From Blattamonas nauphoetae (taxonomy: Eukaryota; Preaxostyla; Oxymonadida), in NCBI GenBank assembly GCA_033064195.1, contig JARBJD010000500.1:1-40596 (forward strand): DNA of 40,596 bases, given 5' to 3'. The notes beneath the pieces were generated by a model, which ran no database searches, was not told the origin of the DNA, and saw nothing but the letters and a program-made list of their open reading frames with translations. Of the stretch, positions 1-11,396 are shown in pieces. A program made the position numbers and the translations under genes. Within the stretch, counting starts at the first letter, position 1. The number at the start of each line of letters is the position of its first letter.

Positions 1-444
1 CTCTCATTTTCTCAGGTATGACTGATCATCCAAGATGTCTATTCGGTGATCTGAAATTGAGTGTACATCAATGAGGATGTTTTGTCTGCTGCCCTGTGAA
101 TCCTGAACTGACATTGAAAAATACACTATCATCATTCGTAGTTGGAACAGCAGCACCACCGACTGTTAAAGCAATAATTCAAAATTGTATTCAACATCGT
201 CCGTTTTTATGAATAATCTCGTAGCCTCATGCAAAGAATTTCGTTCAAATTGGTCAATCATTTCTCCAACCATCGGTTACAAAAGACCTCTATTTAAGTG
301 GATCCATATCGTCGAATAAAGAACCGGAATACGTGGATCAATATACATCATTGAACATTCTTGATTATAAAATTGATGATGTGTATTGCATGAGTTCTGG
401 ATACAATATTAAAGACATTGCGAAAGAGAATCTCAAACAGATGT
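1..444 (+). pseudogene. Capsid-like protein A, left copy, 5' part before the inserted element
   Basis: Plus-strand sequence matching the capsid-like A gene at 39523-40596, for example the stretches around NCIQHRPFF and DDVYCMSSGY. The gene begins before the window. It is interrupted at 444 by the TIR element 445-7405, with the 4-bp target ATGT repeated on both sides; the remainder resumes at 7406. As part of a fossil virus element it is reported only as broken. Function: probably a virion shell protein related to capsid-like B. Confidence 0.6.
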
Positions 445-535
445 GAGCTAGTTTTGTACAGAATCAACACCCTGTTTTATTGTTTCAAATAACTTAGTTT
501 AATCAATTCAAACCATTTTTGGGGCAAAACCTTAT
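445..535. repeat. Left terminal inverted repeat of the TIR element (left copy)
   Basis: Pairs with 7318-7405. Shared boxes are GAATC-R-ACAC, TTGTTTCAAA and TTTTGGGGCAAAA followed by TTATCTTTCAC. The two ends of each copy resemble each other less than the same end does between copies. Confidence 0.65.
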
Positions 536-579
536 CTTTCACTTAATCACAACTGAAGTTGATCAAACCCATTATTTTA

Positions 580-801
580 TCAAATGACGTCAGGAAGTGT
601 CAAGGCTGAGAATTGTTGTGAATGGTAATGAAATATGATTAAAGAAGACTCACTTACTCCTTTCTTCGAAGAGAAACCAAAATACTGCTCTCTTGTCATG
701 TAGAAAATGTCATGACAATTGACGCTGGTGCTCTTCTCTTCCAACAGCAATGGGTGCGGTTTTGATGATTGTGAGTGTGATTGAATCTCTGTGACAGCCA
801 T
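580..801 (-). CDS. Short reading frame near the 3' end of the TIR element
   Basis: A 73-aa frame beginning MAVTEIQSHS that follows the RME-8-like relic on the same strand inside the TIR element. The matching place in the right copy (about 35130) starts with the same residues but closes after about 30 residues, so the frame is not conserved. It has no recognisable domain, is rich in Ser and His, and may be untranslated tail sequence of the cargo gene. Reported because it starts at the same ATG in both copies. Confidence 0.2.
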   Translation of the reverse strand: MAVTEIQSHSQSSKPHPLLLEEKSTSVNCHDIFYMTREQYFGFSSKKGVSESSLIIFHYHSQQFSALTLPDVI

Positions 802-983
802 TTTCGCCGTTCGGTTGTTCTCAACGAGTCTTCAGGTCCAACTCAACAGTATTTCATTCTGTCACCTCGAGTAGATCGTCATATTCGTTTCCTTCTCTCT
901 CGCCAATCTTGTGACAAAGAGGACAATGATTTTACTGCGACTGTTCCACACAGAGCGAGAGCGAGCGATTTGATTCAGAGAAG

Positions 984-3900
984 TCAGCGGATGGATCGAA
1001 AGACGAGCTGACGTGAGGACGGAATAGACAAGCGCGCGACGGAGACTGAGGAGGAGGCAGCGGAGATGATATGGAGAGCTTCGAAGTGGCGAGACTGACC
1101 GGATCGGGTTGTGTCGTCGAAGGTGACCATGTCGTCCTTCAGAGGGAGGTCGGTGATCATGCACACGTACTGCAGCAGAAACAAGGTTGACCTCTTTGTG
1201 CATCTTGAGGCGAGTGGACGGAGGGAACGCCATGTCGTTCGTCTTCTGGGCATCAGCGTGGGAGGGATGGAGAGGGAAGCAGGCAAACAGATTTGTGAGG
1301 TGTCCTCCACGTCCTCCGTTGGATGCTCCTCCCCATTCTGAGCCTCGTCCACCAAACGACTTCTGCAGCGAGAACTGTCGGAACTCGTCCATCGCGTCGA
1401 AGTTCTCGCCGTCCTCCTCGTCCTGAAGTTGAGTTGTGAGGTCAGTCGCTTGTCCTTCCTCCGCCTCCGACGGGACACTGTCGGAGAATGGAGGGTGTGT
1501 CTTGGAGAGTGAACGACGACGAGGATGCAAGTGAAGACTGGCCGCGAGGAGTGACGGTGATGAGATGTCCAGTGCACGCTGAGACTGGTCTCGAGGCGAG
1601 TCGGGAACGTTCTCGGCGTGCTGGGAGCTGGTGGAGTGGGTGGCCTGTGTAGAGACGGACGGGGAAGGGTGGGTGTCTGTTTGAGGTGTGGCGACTCTGA
1701 CTTGCGATCGTCCATCGCGCTGGACGGGAAGGAGTGTCGAGCCCTCGTCTGTGGCGTTTTCTGTAGTTTCTTCTTTGTGTGTGTGATCTGGTTTCCGTGC
1801 AAATCGAGTGTGTTGTCGTGGGACGAAAGGATGAACGACGACACTCGCTCGTCTCTGAACTCCGTCTCGTCGAAGTCCGCATCTGCCGACGTTTTGATCA
1901 CATTCCACCTGCCCACCACGCCTGTATGTTGCAGAAGCTGTTGGGCGGTCTCTGCTTCCAGCTTGATGGCAGTGTTGAGGTGGAGATAGAGCGAGGCACG
2001 TGTGGCTTCGAAATCGGCTGACTCTTCCTTCCCAGCTGGATAATGGCCGTGCACACTGCACATCCAGACTGCCTCGAATGGCGGTCTTGACTTGAAAGCT
2101 CGCAAGCTCGTTCCACTTCTCCTCGCGAGCGTGTTTTCTCTGCGTACTGCGACATTCGCTTGATCATGACCGACATCTCCATCTTAACAGCTTCGCGCAT
2201 CGGGAGATGAAGCAGAAATGTACAACTTGGCGATGCGGGTGAGTGTGGCTTTCGTCGGGGCGAAGGGGAGAAAGGCGAGGGAGAGTGGGGACATGGTGGA
2301 GGAACACCTTGAAGAGATGGTTCAACACATCGAAGTTGTCCTTCGTTGTGGCGGAGCGGTTGTAGCGGCTGATCTGGTTTTGGTAGAGGAACGAGCGAGG
2401 TCCGATCGAGAGAGGGAAATATCTGGTTGGAGGCGAAGAGTGGGATGAGCGAGTCAAGCGACACAATGACACGGTGAGTCTTTGGGAACGAGATTGGATG
2501 AGACAGGGTAGACTCGATGCGGCTGAATGAGACGAGAGGGACTGAGGATTGGGTCTCGCCGCGGAGCAGATCGGGCGAGAAGAGAGTCGTCAGGCTGGAC
2601 AGTCGACGAGATCGGGTAGAGCGTGGAGAGGAAAGGGGGGGGCGACGTTGAAGAAGGAGAAGACCAGCGCGATGCCGTTCTTGTCTTTGAAGGAGAGCAG
2701 GCGAGCTTCGACGAGTGGATGAGAGTCTAGATGAGTGCGAAGGACGTGGCGCAGATCTTCACGCAGTAATCAATCACCAACAACTCGAACTCACCATGCT
2801 CAGCGAACTGCTCACTCGACTTCCGTCCTGCTGCGGTGCGCTGGATGGTGTGGATGAGAGAGACGCTCTGGCAGACGATGGAGGAGAGGATGATGACAGA
2901 CAGCGACGGACTCGTCTGCGGATAGGGTCGGCTCAAAGCGACGCAGAATCGGAGCAGAAGGTGCAGCACAGACAAGTCGGGGAGAGCAGCGAACAAGAGC
3001 GAGGATGTTTTCGAGTTCTGAATGTCGAAGGACTTAGCGAGGCCCTGCTCGAGATTGCCTAACACCTGTCCGAGGCATTCGATCCGCTTCATCAGCTCTT
3101 CGGCGAAGAGAAGGGATTGACACTGCAAACAGAGACCTCGCAAACTGAGAACAATCGTCGATTCCTCGCATGGTGTCGATATGCTGTGTTGCTGATGTGG
3201 CTTCCTGTTGTTCGGCGTAGAGAGCAGGCGGTCGTTCAGCAGAGTAATAGTGGTGTTAGAAACCCGCCCGCGTTCAGAAACCCGCAACCGGTGTCCAAAA
3301 AACCGCAACCGAACGATCTTCATCATACTCTCACTCTTTCATCATTTATTCACATTATCCTCTATTTTTCTCACATTTTTGAAAAAATCTATCGAAAAAA
3401 ATCGTGAAGTGACGCAATTGAAACTGATCTTTCTCGAGACTCGGCATTGTCATCATATCCCTCCTCGTTTGTATTTTCTTGTTGAATCGGTTGTTGTGAA
3501 CGTCAAATGAACGTTGGATCGGTGGTTTGACTTCATGAAACTTTGATTCAAAGGAAGATCGGAAGAGAAGAAACTGAACCATTGCAATCTTGCCCTCCTG
3601 ATGTCAGTGTCAGTTTGATCCTTGTTTTATTTCCTCCTCCGGATGTTCTGAATATCAGAGCTCTTGTGTGAGTTTTACAGATTGCAAGACATCTAACTGA
3701 ACAAATGATGATAAAGTTGAGAACGACAGAATCTCAAGAAGTATGGTCGAGTGAAATTGATGAAGCGTTGGAATTGTGTATTGAAACAAGTTCTTTGGTT
3801 GACTGTCATATCTCGAGTCCTGGCTAGTGAAACATCGATTTCGGTTTGAATCTTGACCCATCGATTTCAATGTCGCATTTCACAGACGTGTTTTTCTTCT

Positions 3901-6900
3901 TCACTTTTCCAGAAAACTTCTCAAGACTCTCAGTTGAGACAATTAGAAATGAATGATCAATCAAAATGAAGTGGCGGATTTATCACGCTGGTTGCGGGTT
4001 TATGGACCAGAGCGGGTTTGTAACACCACTATAAGTTATTGTTTGGCTTCCTCCCGCTTTCCGTCGCTCATCCGACGCGAGCAATTGGGCGACGTTCTCG
4101 ACAGAGTGCTGATGGACGAGGAAGAGGACAGGGCGTACCTCCATCAGCACGTCGATGAAGTACTCGCCCGCCTTCACGTGCGACAGCGAAGACGTGAACA
4201 CGAGTCGCAGGTGGGAGAGAGTCGGCGCAGGTGGGAAGATGACCAGCGGGGATGGAGGAGCGTGTTTGTGATGGTGCCCTGAGTCGTTACGAGGGCGGGA
4301 TGTGACTTGTCATTGCTCGACTGTACTGGCTGAACGCCTTCGACTCCGACGACTGAAAAATGAACGATCGTTTGTCCTTGTTCAGATTGGCGTGCGACTG
4401 GTCTTGCATCGACGAAGGAAACACGAAGGCGAGCTTCCCATCCACCATCACCGACTTGACCGACTCTTCGACGGAGTACGTGCAAACTAGGTCGGGATCT
4501 AGAGTGAACGTGGCGTCCTCTTCATCGCAGCATCAGTCGGCTTGTTGGTAGTCGCGGTGAGTTTGGCATTGTCTTCCATTTCGTTGTGGAGGAACGAGAC
4601 AAGTTCTTGTCTGTCCTTCTCGCCCCACACGAGCACAGGCGAGCGAGTGTCCGAGTCGAACATCGCCCAAAAGGCGCTGCTGTTGATTGGAGCAGGGCCT
4701 CCAACCACGACGACTTCCCCACAGCCATACTTGGTCAGTGTGGCCTCCTTCACCATTCTTCCGACGGGCGAAAGAAGCGAGTGTCCCCGCTTGACAGCCA
4801 CTGTCAGAATCTGAGTATTCTCAAAATCCTTTGAGTGCGCTTCGGTGAAGTAGTCTGTGATTTGAGGCTTGCTCGATGTCATCGAGTGCTTGGCTGTTGA
4901 CTTGCCTTGTTTGGAAAGAGCGTCCTTCAAGTTCAGCTCGCTCTGTATTCTGTCGCGGATGAGGGTGTGCAGGAATGTTGTCGTGGTGTGCTCGAAGTGA
5001 TGCAGCTTCGACATTTTCTCACCCTCCTTCACGTCCAGCCCGTCCTCCTTTGCCTGCGACAACGCTCGATCCCAATCGGCGAGGGAGAGTGGATCACCTA
5101 AATCTCGTCCTGACCCGTCCGCGTCCACCGTTGTCCTCTTCACTGTGTCGTCGCTGTGTACACGGAACGGATTCGGAAGAGGATGCTGTGTTGCGTGCTG
5201 AGGGTCGTCCTTGGTTTGCTCGGACGGTGATTCTGACCAGGAATCGATGTTCTCTGAGGTCGTGCGTGGGGATGTCTTCGTCTTTGCTTGGAAGTCTTTC
5301 ACAAGCAGTTTGAGCTTGAGAGCGATGTGTCGTTGTATCTCCTGCGCCGAGAACGAGACGAGAGTGGTGTAGCTTTCGATGAGATCGCGTAGCATCCACA
5401 GCGCGTGCACCAACGACTACCTCCCCTGCCGCAGCTTCTTGTCGGAGATGTTCCACTGATCAAACGTGTCCCACCCATTGGTGTGTCTGGTGTGCGGGTT
5501 GGAGTTGGCGGAGGGCGACATGTTGTGGTAGAAGAAGTCCGGCGAGGACATCGCCCAGAACGAGGACGGTGGGAGGATGAACGGCGACAGCAGATAGTTC
5601 GGTTCGTGCCACGTGAGGGACGTGGAAGTGGCGTGTGCTGGCTCGTAGAAAGGCGAGAGATGTATGTCGGCGAGGTTGATGGGGTGGAGCAGATGGAACG
5701 AGGGAGGCATAGCACACGTGTGTCTGTTGACGAAGTGGTACTGGGGCTTGTGAGGAGAGGGTGGGCAATGGACGATGGTTGGAGTCGGAGAGGCTCGCTC
5801 TGCTTGTCTTTCGTGTCGAGTGGAGTGAAGAAGCGTGCAGTGTGTGTGAGCAGGGTGGAGGGAGCAGGGACGAGGGGCTGAGTTGTACAGACTCTGCAGA
5901 AGGAGGGGATAAGGTAGTGTTCGATCGAGGCGGGCGACAAAAGGAGGAAGAACAGGTCTCTGTAGCAATCGCGGATGTGCAGAGCGGCTGAGCTTCCCAC
6001 AGCGTTCGACTCAGCCGCGATCGACATGCTCATCCAGCTTGTGTCTTCCTTTTCTTGCGATCGGGGCTGTGTGATGGCCACAGGCGGAGAGCATGCCCCA
6101 AAATGAAGCCAGCCCATCAAACCGCAGCGGAAAGCGCGGTCTTGGAGCTGTTTGACGGTGTGCGGTGGGGAGAAGAGAATCAAGTGTCTGAGAAGCGTCA
6201 TGGCCTGGAGAAGAGGATATAGAGTGTGCAGTCCAATCGAGGCGACAAGGCGTTCGGTAACAGAAGTGAACGGACCTGCTTTTGATATGATCGATTGGTG
6301 GAAAGGAACCAATGTATGGAGGAGAGAGAAGAGAATGATGATGGAGTGGATGTGGAGGAAGGAGGAGAGCGAAGGATACTCGTCGAGGAGGGTGATTGGG
6401 CATGATGCGATGGACGAGAGAGGAAGAGCGCTCGCCGGTGATGTGTCAATGTTGGTGGAACAGAAATTGGCAAAGTCAATCGAAATTGAGGGCAGGAATG
6501 GGATTGTTGTCGGGATAGAGACGGTTGGTGGTGAATAAAGAGGAGGAGGATCTCGATTGCCTCTTCCAGCTGTGGCTCAAGTTTGCGTTGATCCAGAAAG
6601 GAGGCAAGGAGAGAACGGGTTGAATGGGAGAAGATGAGTGACAATAGTGACAGGGAGAGCAACATAGTTGAGAGTAAGATATTGTTCCGTTTCTGTGAGG
6701 GATTTAGGGTTCAGGATAAAGAGCAGAGTGCCTGTGTGTATGAGACGAGAGCTTTAACCGCAGAAGAGATGAGTATGCTGTGTATCTTTCGAATTATGGT
6801 GATTGAAGGCAAATTTGGAGGCTGAGGAGCGGATCGGAACGGACATTCTATGAAGTGCTTTTCACGTCGTTTGAACTCTGGCGGATCGAACAGAACTTGA

Positions 6901-7103
6901 CGATTGCGGTTTGGTTTCAAGAGAGTTATCTTGATAAAAGGAATATGAGGCAGCGACCACTGACGATGTGAGGGCATAGTTGGATTACAGAAGTGGTGGA
7001 GAAGGATTGTCGAATGAAGGATGTAGCATTGTTGGGAGACTGAAATAAAACGTGGACAGTTATTGAGATGTTTGTCTTGATTATTTCCTGAGAGAAGAAT
7101 CAA
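984..7103 (-). pseudogene. RME-8/DNAJC13-like gene relic carried by the TIR element, left copy
   Basis: A long minus-strand coding relic split into several open frames, the best being 4499-5413 (304 aa). Around 4580-4690 it encodes a block of the form FWxMFxxD, then LVWGEKDRQEL, and shortly after a stretch ending YSVEESVK-V-VDG. In DNAJC13/RME-8 and plant GRV2 the repeated motif is D-x-LIWN-x-K-TREEL followed by F-x-Y and a cluster ending IGxYYLRLLLE, which this resembles. That family consists of ~2,200-aa endosomal alpha-solenoid J-proteins. No J domain with HPD was found. A Ser/Pro-rich acidic segment precedes the C terminus. Damage: an in-frame TAG at 5415-5417 also present in the right copy, several frame changes, and the MITE insertion. 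Other large helical-repeat proteins remain possible. Confidence 0.45.
3248..4031. mobile_element. 784-bp MITE with TAA target duplication (PIF/Harbinger-like)
   Basis: Inserted in the left TIR element only. Its ends are inverted: TAGTGGTGTTAGAAACCCGC at the left and the reverse complement TAGTGGTGTTACAAACCCGC at the right, with further AACCCGCAACC-type repeats inside each end. TAA is duplicated at 3245-3247 and 4032-4034. The right TIR-element copy has the intact site with one TTA at 32652-32654, which proves the insertion. The TWA-type 3-bp duplication points to PIF/Harbinger. There is no transposase; internal frames are short and unremarkable. Confidence 0.85.
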
Positions 7104-7317
7104 AACGAGAGAGATCTGACCGAAGACGGGTCATTCTGTGGAGACTGCGACACGCTGCCGGAAAACTGATATTTTCCATCTTTTCCCCATATCCTAGAAG
7201 TATACACGAAGAGAGACAAGGTGTACGACGAGTTTAATCAACTGTCGTGGTGGAAGAAGATCGGACTCATTATAATTTCTGAGAGTTGCGATGAAACTGA
7301 TCTAGTGAAAAGATAAA

Positions 7318-7405
7318 CTTTTGCCCCCAAAAATTGCTTGATTACAACAAATGAAGTGTTTTGAAACAAGAAAAAAGGGGTGTCGATTCTGAGTGGGAAC
7401 GACCC
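7318..7405. repeat. Right terminal inverted repeat of the TIR element (left copy)
   Basis: Inverted counterpart of 445-535. It contains TTTTGCCCCCAAAAA, TTGAAACAAG and GGGGTGTCGATTC and ends at GACCC just before the ATGT duplication. The same sequence, inverted, opens the right copy at 29267. Confidence 0.65.
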
Positions 7406-8143
7406 ATGTACACAAATCGTCCAGGAACAATTCCTGCAGAGAAGATCTCATTTTATCCATTTCAGAAGACATCAACGGAAACAGGAATTGATTGTACTCA
7501 GCAAATGGTTCTCGTGAATGCCAAGGATATCATGCTTCTCTTCCGTCACTACGATAATGAAGTCACTTGTTTCCACAATCCAATGCAGAAGAATATCCAA
7601 GTGAACCTACTCAATAAATACTATCCAGAACAACCCACAACAACTATTGGAGCTCGTTTCTATCAGTTCGCATTATCGACTCTAAACCTTGATTCTTACC
7701 TCACTGTTCCAGATGATTTGGAGCGTTCACTGACGGATTCTCTTGTTGGAGAGAAACTCTCCGGTGACGGAACATATCCTCGTGAAACAATGACAAGAGT
7801 GCGACCGATTCATGACAACACTGACTTCCTTCTATGCTTCTCAACTCAAAGAAGTGGATGTCCAACAAACTGTAATGATTCTATCAGTTCCAGAGGTCAG
7901 AATGTTCCTGTAACTTTGAGATCTCAACCAATATATCAAGGGAATCTTGACACATACTACAATGTTTACGACCCAAGTCAAAGTGGTGGTGATATGACAA
8001 CATTTACACATCCTCCAGCACCAATATTAGCAACCACTGCAACCACATGGTGGGTATTACGATACAGTAATGGCGAACCAAGAGTCGAATACTATCCTAA
8101 TCACACACTGAAGGCGTTACACAAAGATTTGGGAATCATGTAG
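7406..8143 (+). pseudogene. Capsid-like protein A, left copy, 3' part
   Basis: Plus-strand continuation of capsid-like A after the TIR insertion. It is very similar to residues ~112-357 of the right copy. Signature pieces shared with capsid-like B are a PIYQGNLDTYY segment, a PPAPILA segment and a final W-x-LRYSNGEPRVEYY segment. Ends with TAG at 8141-8143. Probable virion shell protein. Interrupted by the 445-7405 insertion, so this copy is broken. Gene B starts about 50 bp downstream on the same strand. Confidence 0.6.
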
Positions 8144-8171
8144 AGACAAAACAGTGAAAGAAATTATTGAT

Positions 8172-8195
8172 ATTGTATTTTTTATTTTTCTATAA
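8172..8195 (+). promoter_or_regulatory. AT-rich upstream box before capsid B (left)
   Basis: ATTTTTTATTTTTCTATAA immediately precedes the ATG at 8196. The same ATTTTTTATTTTT core precedes most virus-element genes in this window, so it is a candidate element-specific promoter. Confidence 0.5.
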
Positions 8196-9883
8196 ATGAG
8201 AAGTATCAGATCAAATCAATCCAAACCAACATCGACATTAATTGAGCAAATCGAAGTGCAATCATATCTGCCGAAACAGTGGGATTCAGAACCTCACATC
8301 TACTCCATCCAAGAAGTACATCCTACAAATCCTCCAATGCCTTGCAGAATTGGAGACGAGATTGAAGTTCCATTGTGCTATGACGGTCATGATGTTACTG
8401 AATTTATGAAGAGTCATTTGCGAATTGATCTCACGATTACTGTTCCATATTCATATACGAGTAGTGAAACAGGAGAGTACGTCGGACTATCCGGAATATT
8501 CGTCGGATACAAATCATCCTCAGATGCAATTCGAGACATGAGACTCGTCGACAGTCATGGAAACATTATTGACAATTCACTTCAGAACAATCATGTTCAC
8601 GAGTCATTTCTGTATCACACATTCAAGTCGTTCGAAGAGAAAACAATATGAAGCACTGCTACAGTCTTTGGGAAAATGTTCAGAGAATGGATCAGAGTGT
8701 GTGCGGATTCTACTATGTTCCCGTCAATAAATCCACAAATAAACTCACAAAGACAATTCCGTTGGTTATTCCATTTGTGAATTTACTTCCATTGAGTACA
8801 TTTGATCAATATCCCAATTCAATCTTTGGTAATTTACGTTTAAGATTTCACTTGACAACTGATTCACTAGTGTATTGTCCAATTCAACATTCAACTGTCA
8901 TTCGAAAATCTTCCCAAGGTTGCCGTGAATTGTTTCCAGATAAAGACTTGACAAGTATGTCGGATCAATCCAACATGCTCTTGATGTCTGATGGGGACTT
9001 TTCTCCAGTAACACAGGAATTCACACAGATAGGAAATCCAGTACTGAAAGCTTACAATAAAAAGAGCTATGCTCCACCCGCCAGTACAGTCGCTGAGGTT
9101 GGAGCCATTTCATTCACTTGCACTGTACAATCCTCTTCGGTGGACAAAGTCTCAACAATTTGCTATGGATATCAAATCACTGATGCAACAAAACAATCCC
9201 TCTTCAACACATATTCGAAGACTCTGTATGTCATGAAAGCAGAAAGAATTGACACACAATCATTCCAAACAAAAGCGAACGCCATGGGAGTGAGATCAAA
9301 CATCAGTATCAAACTCAACAATCTCATGAATCTAATGTGTTTATTCCCTGAAAGACCAAACGAATGTACAGTCTTCAGAAATCCTCACTACGTTGGTCAT
9401 TTCGAAATGCTTGGATCCAACTTTCCCAATTTCCCAATGTCAACAATCTCAGCAGAGTTCTATCAAATGATGATGGTGAATGGTGATTTCATTGGTTGTT
9501 CCGCAACAGAAGAGTTTGAAAATTCAATTTGTTCAACTCGAATGTTTGACTATAAAGCAAAGGAATATAAGAGAACAAAACCAGTAACAGATGCAACATG
9601 TTTCACATTCATGGTTCCAACAGATCGAAGTGAAATCGCTGGTGGTGAAGAAGGTATCTCAACAGCAGAATCAGTGAATATCGTCTACAGAGGAACACCA
9701 ATCAATCAGGGAGAACTTGATCCATATTTCACATCAACCAAAGATGGACCTCCTCCTCCAATTCTAGCACTACATCAAGCAACATATTGGTTGTTCTGGA
9801 TTGAGAATGGACAACCACGAGTGCGATATGTCATTGATCGTCGACTTCAAGAAGCATATGAAGAAGTTAAGAGAGGATACTAA
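8196..9883 (+). pseudogene. Capsid-like protein B (double-jelly-roll major capsid candidate), left copy
   Basis: About 560 codons, the usual length of double-jelly-roll major capsid proteins. A segment IPFVNLLPLSTFDQYPNS followed by LRLRFHLT is the kind of hydrophobic capsid strand pattern seen in Polinton and adintovirus capsids. The C-terminal half resembles capsid-like A: YGYQITDATK against AGYQMKEIAK, CTVFRNP against CFHNP, TISAEFYQ against TIGARFYQ, and QGELDPYF against QGNLDTYY. The gene lies between A and C on one strand, as in the mirror copy at 37797-39473. This copy looks broken, with about one break. The capsid assignment is inference from length, pattern and family context. Confidence 0.6.
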
Positions 9884-9894
9884 ATAGAACAAAT

Positions 9895-9923
9895 ATGATA
9901 TTTTATTTTTGTAGAAAACACAA
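9895..9923 (+). promoter_or_regulatory. AT-rich upstream box before protein C (left)
   Basis: ATATGATATTTTATTTTTG lies just upstream of the ATG at 9924. The same ATATGATATTTTATTTTTG string precedes protein C in the mirror copy. Confidence 0.5.
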
Positions 9924-10334
9924 ATGGTGAAGCGCTATTTCTCAATTCAGAATTCCCACACTGCTCAACTACCTCCTGATTTTACCAATTCCAGAAAACA
10001 AAAATATATTCACTTCCTCGACTGCAAACTCATTCATGTGAAAGAAGAGATTGCTGGTTCAACAATAGTGATTTCAAAGGATATTCCACAGCACATCACA
10101 ATCCATGGTGATTGGATCCAGACTGATGCATTCAATGACTCGTTTGTTGCTTTCTGTAACGAACAGATTGCGAAGCGAAAGAAGTGGGAATTAACAACTC
10201 GACAATCAATGGTGAAGATCTGGTTCAAAGACAGTTCTGGTGAATCAATCGAGATGGAAACATCAGAGACAATCAATGGAAAAATAATCAAAGAGTATTA
10301 TGAATTTTTGGTTGATCTCATGTTGGAATACTAA
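9924..10334 (+). CDS. Protein C of the virus element, left copy (unknown function)
   Basis: 136-aa protein starting MVKRYFSIQN. It is open in both virus-element copies, which agree over the full length. Basic and aromatic; middle and end contain a D-x-IPQHITIHGDWIQTD segment and ETINGKIIKEYYEFLVD. No transmembrane helix or signal peptide is evident and I do not recognise the family. It is the last gene of the plus-strand structural block and ends by overlapping, tail to tail, the S74 protein gene by about 17 bp. By position it may be a minor virion protein; that is inference only. Confidence 0.7.
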   Translation: MVKRYFSIQNSHTAQLPPDFTNSRKQKYIHFLDCKLIHVKEEIAGSTIVISKDIPQHITIHGDWIQTDAFNDSFVAFCNEQIAKRKKWELTTRQSMVKIWFKDSSGESIEMETSETINGKIIKEYYEFLVDLMLEY

Positions 10335-11178
10335 TCAGTGAATTATATTTTTGGATCAGATCATTGATGAGTGTCTGTTGTTGTCCGACGATAGAGGATA
10401 ATTCCTGAATGGCTTTCACACAGAAGCAAGAGAGTTCTGCATAATCAACTTGAAGACAATCTGGATTGGAATCATTCACGACTTCAGGGAATATTTCTTG
10501 GATCTGTTGTGCAATCACACCAATGTGTTTCTTCTCACTCTCCTTCTTCAAGCATTCACATTTCTCTGTGCAGTTCTTCAAGTGTTCTTCATCTGTTTCA
10601 TTCTCTATTTGCTTTGTCACTTTGTTGATCTTCGAGTCGAACGTGTTGAATTGGTAGCGAACAATTTCGACTTTATTCAGTTGCTCGAGAACATTGGGAT
10701 ATGGTTCAATATTTCTTTTCACTCGTCTGTCTGACAGTTGAGAAAAACTTCCTGTTGTGGATATTGAAAACACTCCTGAACCTGTGTCCTCATCGTAGTA
10801 ATAGATTGCTGGTCTGTCACATGGAGACCACATTACGATGCCATCACCATTGAACTGAATTCCTGAAGTTTCTGAAATTGATTGTGAAATGGAAAGGCCA
10901 GAAAAGAATGTCGATGCCGGATATGTTCCAGGATACTTCGGAAGTGATCCCTCTGATATATTCCAATTCGCTCCACTCACATTGATCAATCCTCCAATTT
11001 CTGGTGTCGAGATCGATCCATTTGTGCTGACTACTTTTTGGATTGAAGAGATCGCTGTCTTGTGTGCTTCTGCTGTCTTCTGTCGTGAGTCAATCACTGC
11101 TGTATTCTCGTGGGTCGTCGAGAGATTATGATCAATCATTTTCTCAATCATTTGTGAATTGTATTTTTGTCGATTCAT
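10318..11178 (-). CDS. Fibre-like protein with peptidase S74 intramolecular chaperone domain, left copy
   Basis: 286-aa protein. The N-terminal third is Ser/Thr/Asn/Gly rich with a repeated-sheet look (PEIGGLINVSGANWNIS), as in fibre or spike shafts. The C-terminal ~140 residues carry the S74 hallmarks: LSDRRVKRNI with the Ser-Asp pair where self-cleavage occurs in known families, HIGVIAQQIQEIFPEVV, then VDYAELSCFCVKAIQEL and a coiled end. Known S74 domains trimerise phage tail spikes and MYRF-type proteins and then cut themselves off. A Cys-rich insert (NCTEKCECLKK) lies between the first two motifs. Gene is open. Its mirror copy is 36434-37333. Likely a virion attachment or surface protein. 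Confidence 0.8.
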   Translation of the reverse strand: MNRQKYNSQMIEKMIDHNLSTTHENTAVIDSRQKTAEAHKTAISSIQKVVSTNGSISTPEIGGLINVSGANWNISEGSLPKYPGTYPASTFFSGLSISQSISETSGIQFNGDGIVMWSPCDRPAIYYYDEDTGSGVFSISTTGSFSQLSDRRVKRNIEPYPNVLEQLNKVEIVRYQFNTFDSKINKVTKQIENETDEEHLKNCTEKCECLKKESEKKHIGVIAQQIQEIFPEVVNDSNPDCLQVDYAELSCFCVKAIQELSSIVGQQQTLINDLIQKYNSLISIPT

Positions 11179-11192
11179 TTTTGTTTGCTCTT

Positions 11193-11357
11193 TCAGAGAA
11201 AATAAAAAATGACAACTCCCTCATGAACATACGTCACCGGCACATTATTTTTGACATACTCAGAGACCAGTGAACAGTTCTCTTCTCTCATTGATTCAAT
11301 TAATGCTTGTTCTGAACATACTCGACGTCTTTCGTTGTACATAGCAGTTGGATTCAT
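11193..11357 (-). CDS. Small 54-aa protein upstream of the S74 gene, left copy
   Basis: Starts MNPTAMYNERRRVCSEQ and ends in FYFL. The mirror copy at 36256-36468 begins almost identically but has a longer C terminus that overlaps the S74 start. The start is supported by the AT-rich box directly upstream and by conservation of the first ~47 residues. Family unknown; possibly a regulatory or assembly partner read from the same transcript as the S74 protein. Confidence 0.5.
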   Translation of the reverse strand: MNPTAMYNERRRVCSEQALIESMREENCSLVSEYVKNNVPVTYVHEGVVIFYFL

Positions 11358-11396
11358 TTAATACAAATTAAAAAATTCAAAAATAAATTTTCTTTC
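11358..11396 (-). promoter_or_regulatory. AT-rich upstream box before the 54-aa gene (left)
   Basis: On the minus strand TTATTTTTGAATTTTTTAAT then TTGTATTAA leads into the ATG at 11357. The mirror copy at 36216-36255 has the same string, the longest form of the element-wide box. Confidence 0.55.

Larger units (their letters stand above)
445..7405 (-). mobile_element. 6,961-bp TIR element with RME-8-like cargo, left copy
   Basis: A DNA element inserted in capsid gene A. It is flanked by ATGT at 441-444 and 7406-7409, which is present once in the homologous uninterrupted gene. The two ends are imperfect inverted repeats: GAATCAACACC near 462 matches the reverse complement GAATCGACACC near 7390, and the match continues through a TTGTTTCAAA box and a TTTGGGGGCAAAA box for about 85 bp. 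The outermost ~16 bp match poorly. The interior is a long coding relic on the minus strand and a 784-bp MITE at 3248-4031. A second copy in opposite orientation is at 29267-35490. No transposase is recognisable, so it is presumably non-autonomous. 4-bp duplications fit, among others, the Sola or Ginger superfamilies; the superfamily is unresolved. Confidence 0.75.

Noticed and set aside
984-7103. Many long plus-strand frames opposite the cargo relic (for example 5405-5881)
   Set aside because: They mirror the minus-strand coding relic, are Arg/Gly/Val-rich in the way antisense translations are, and have no domain.
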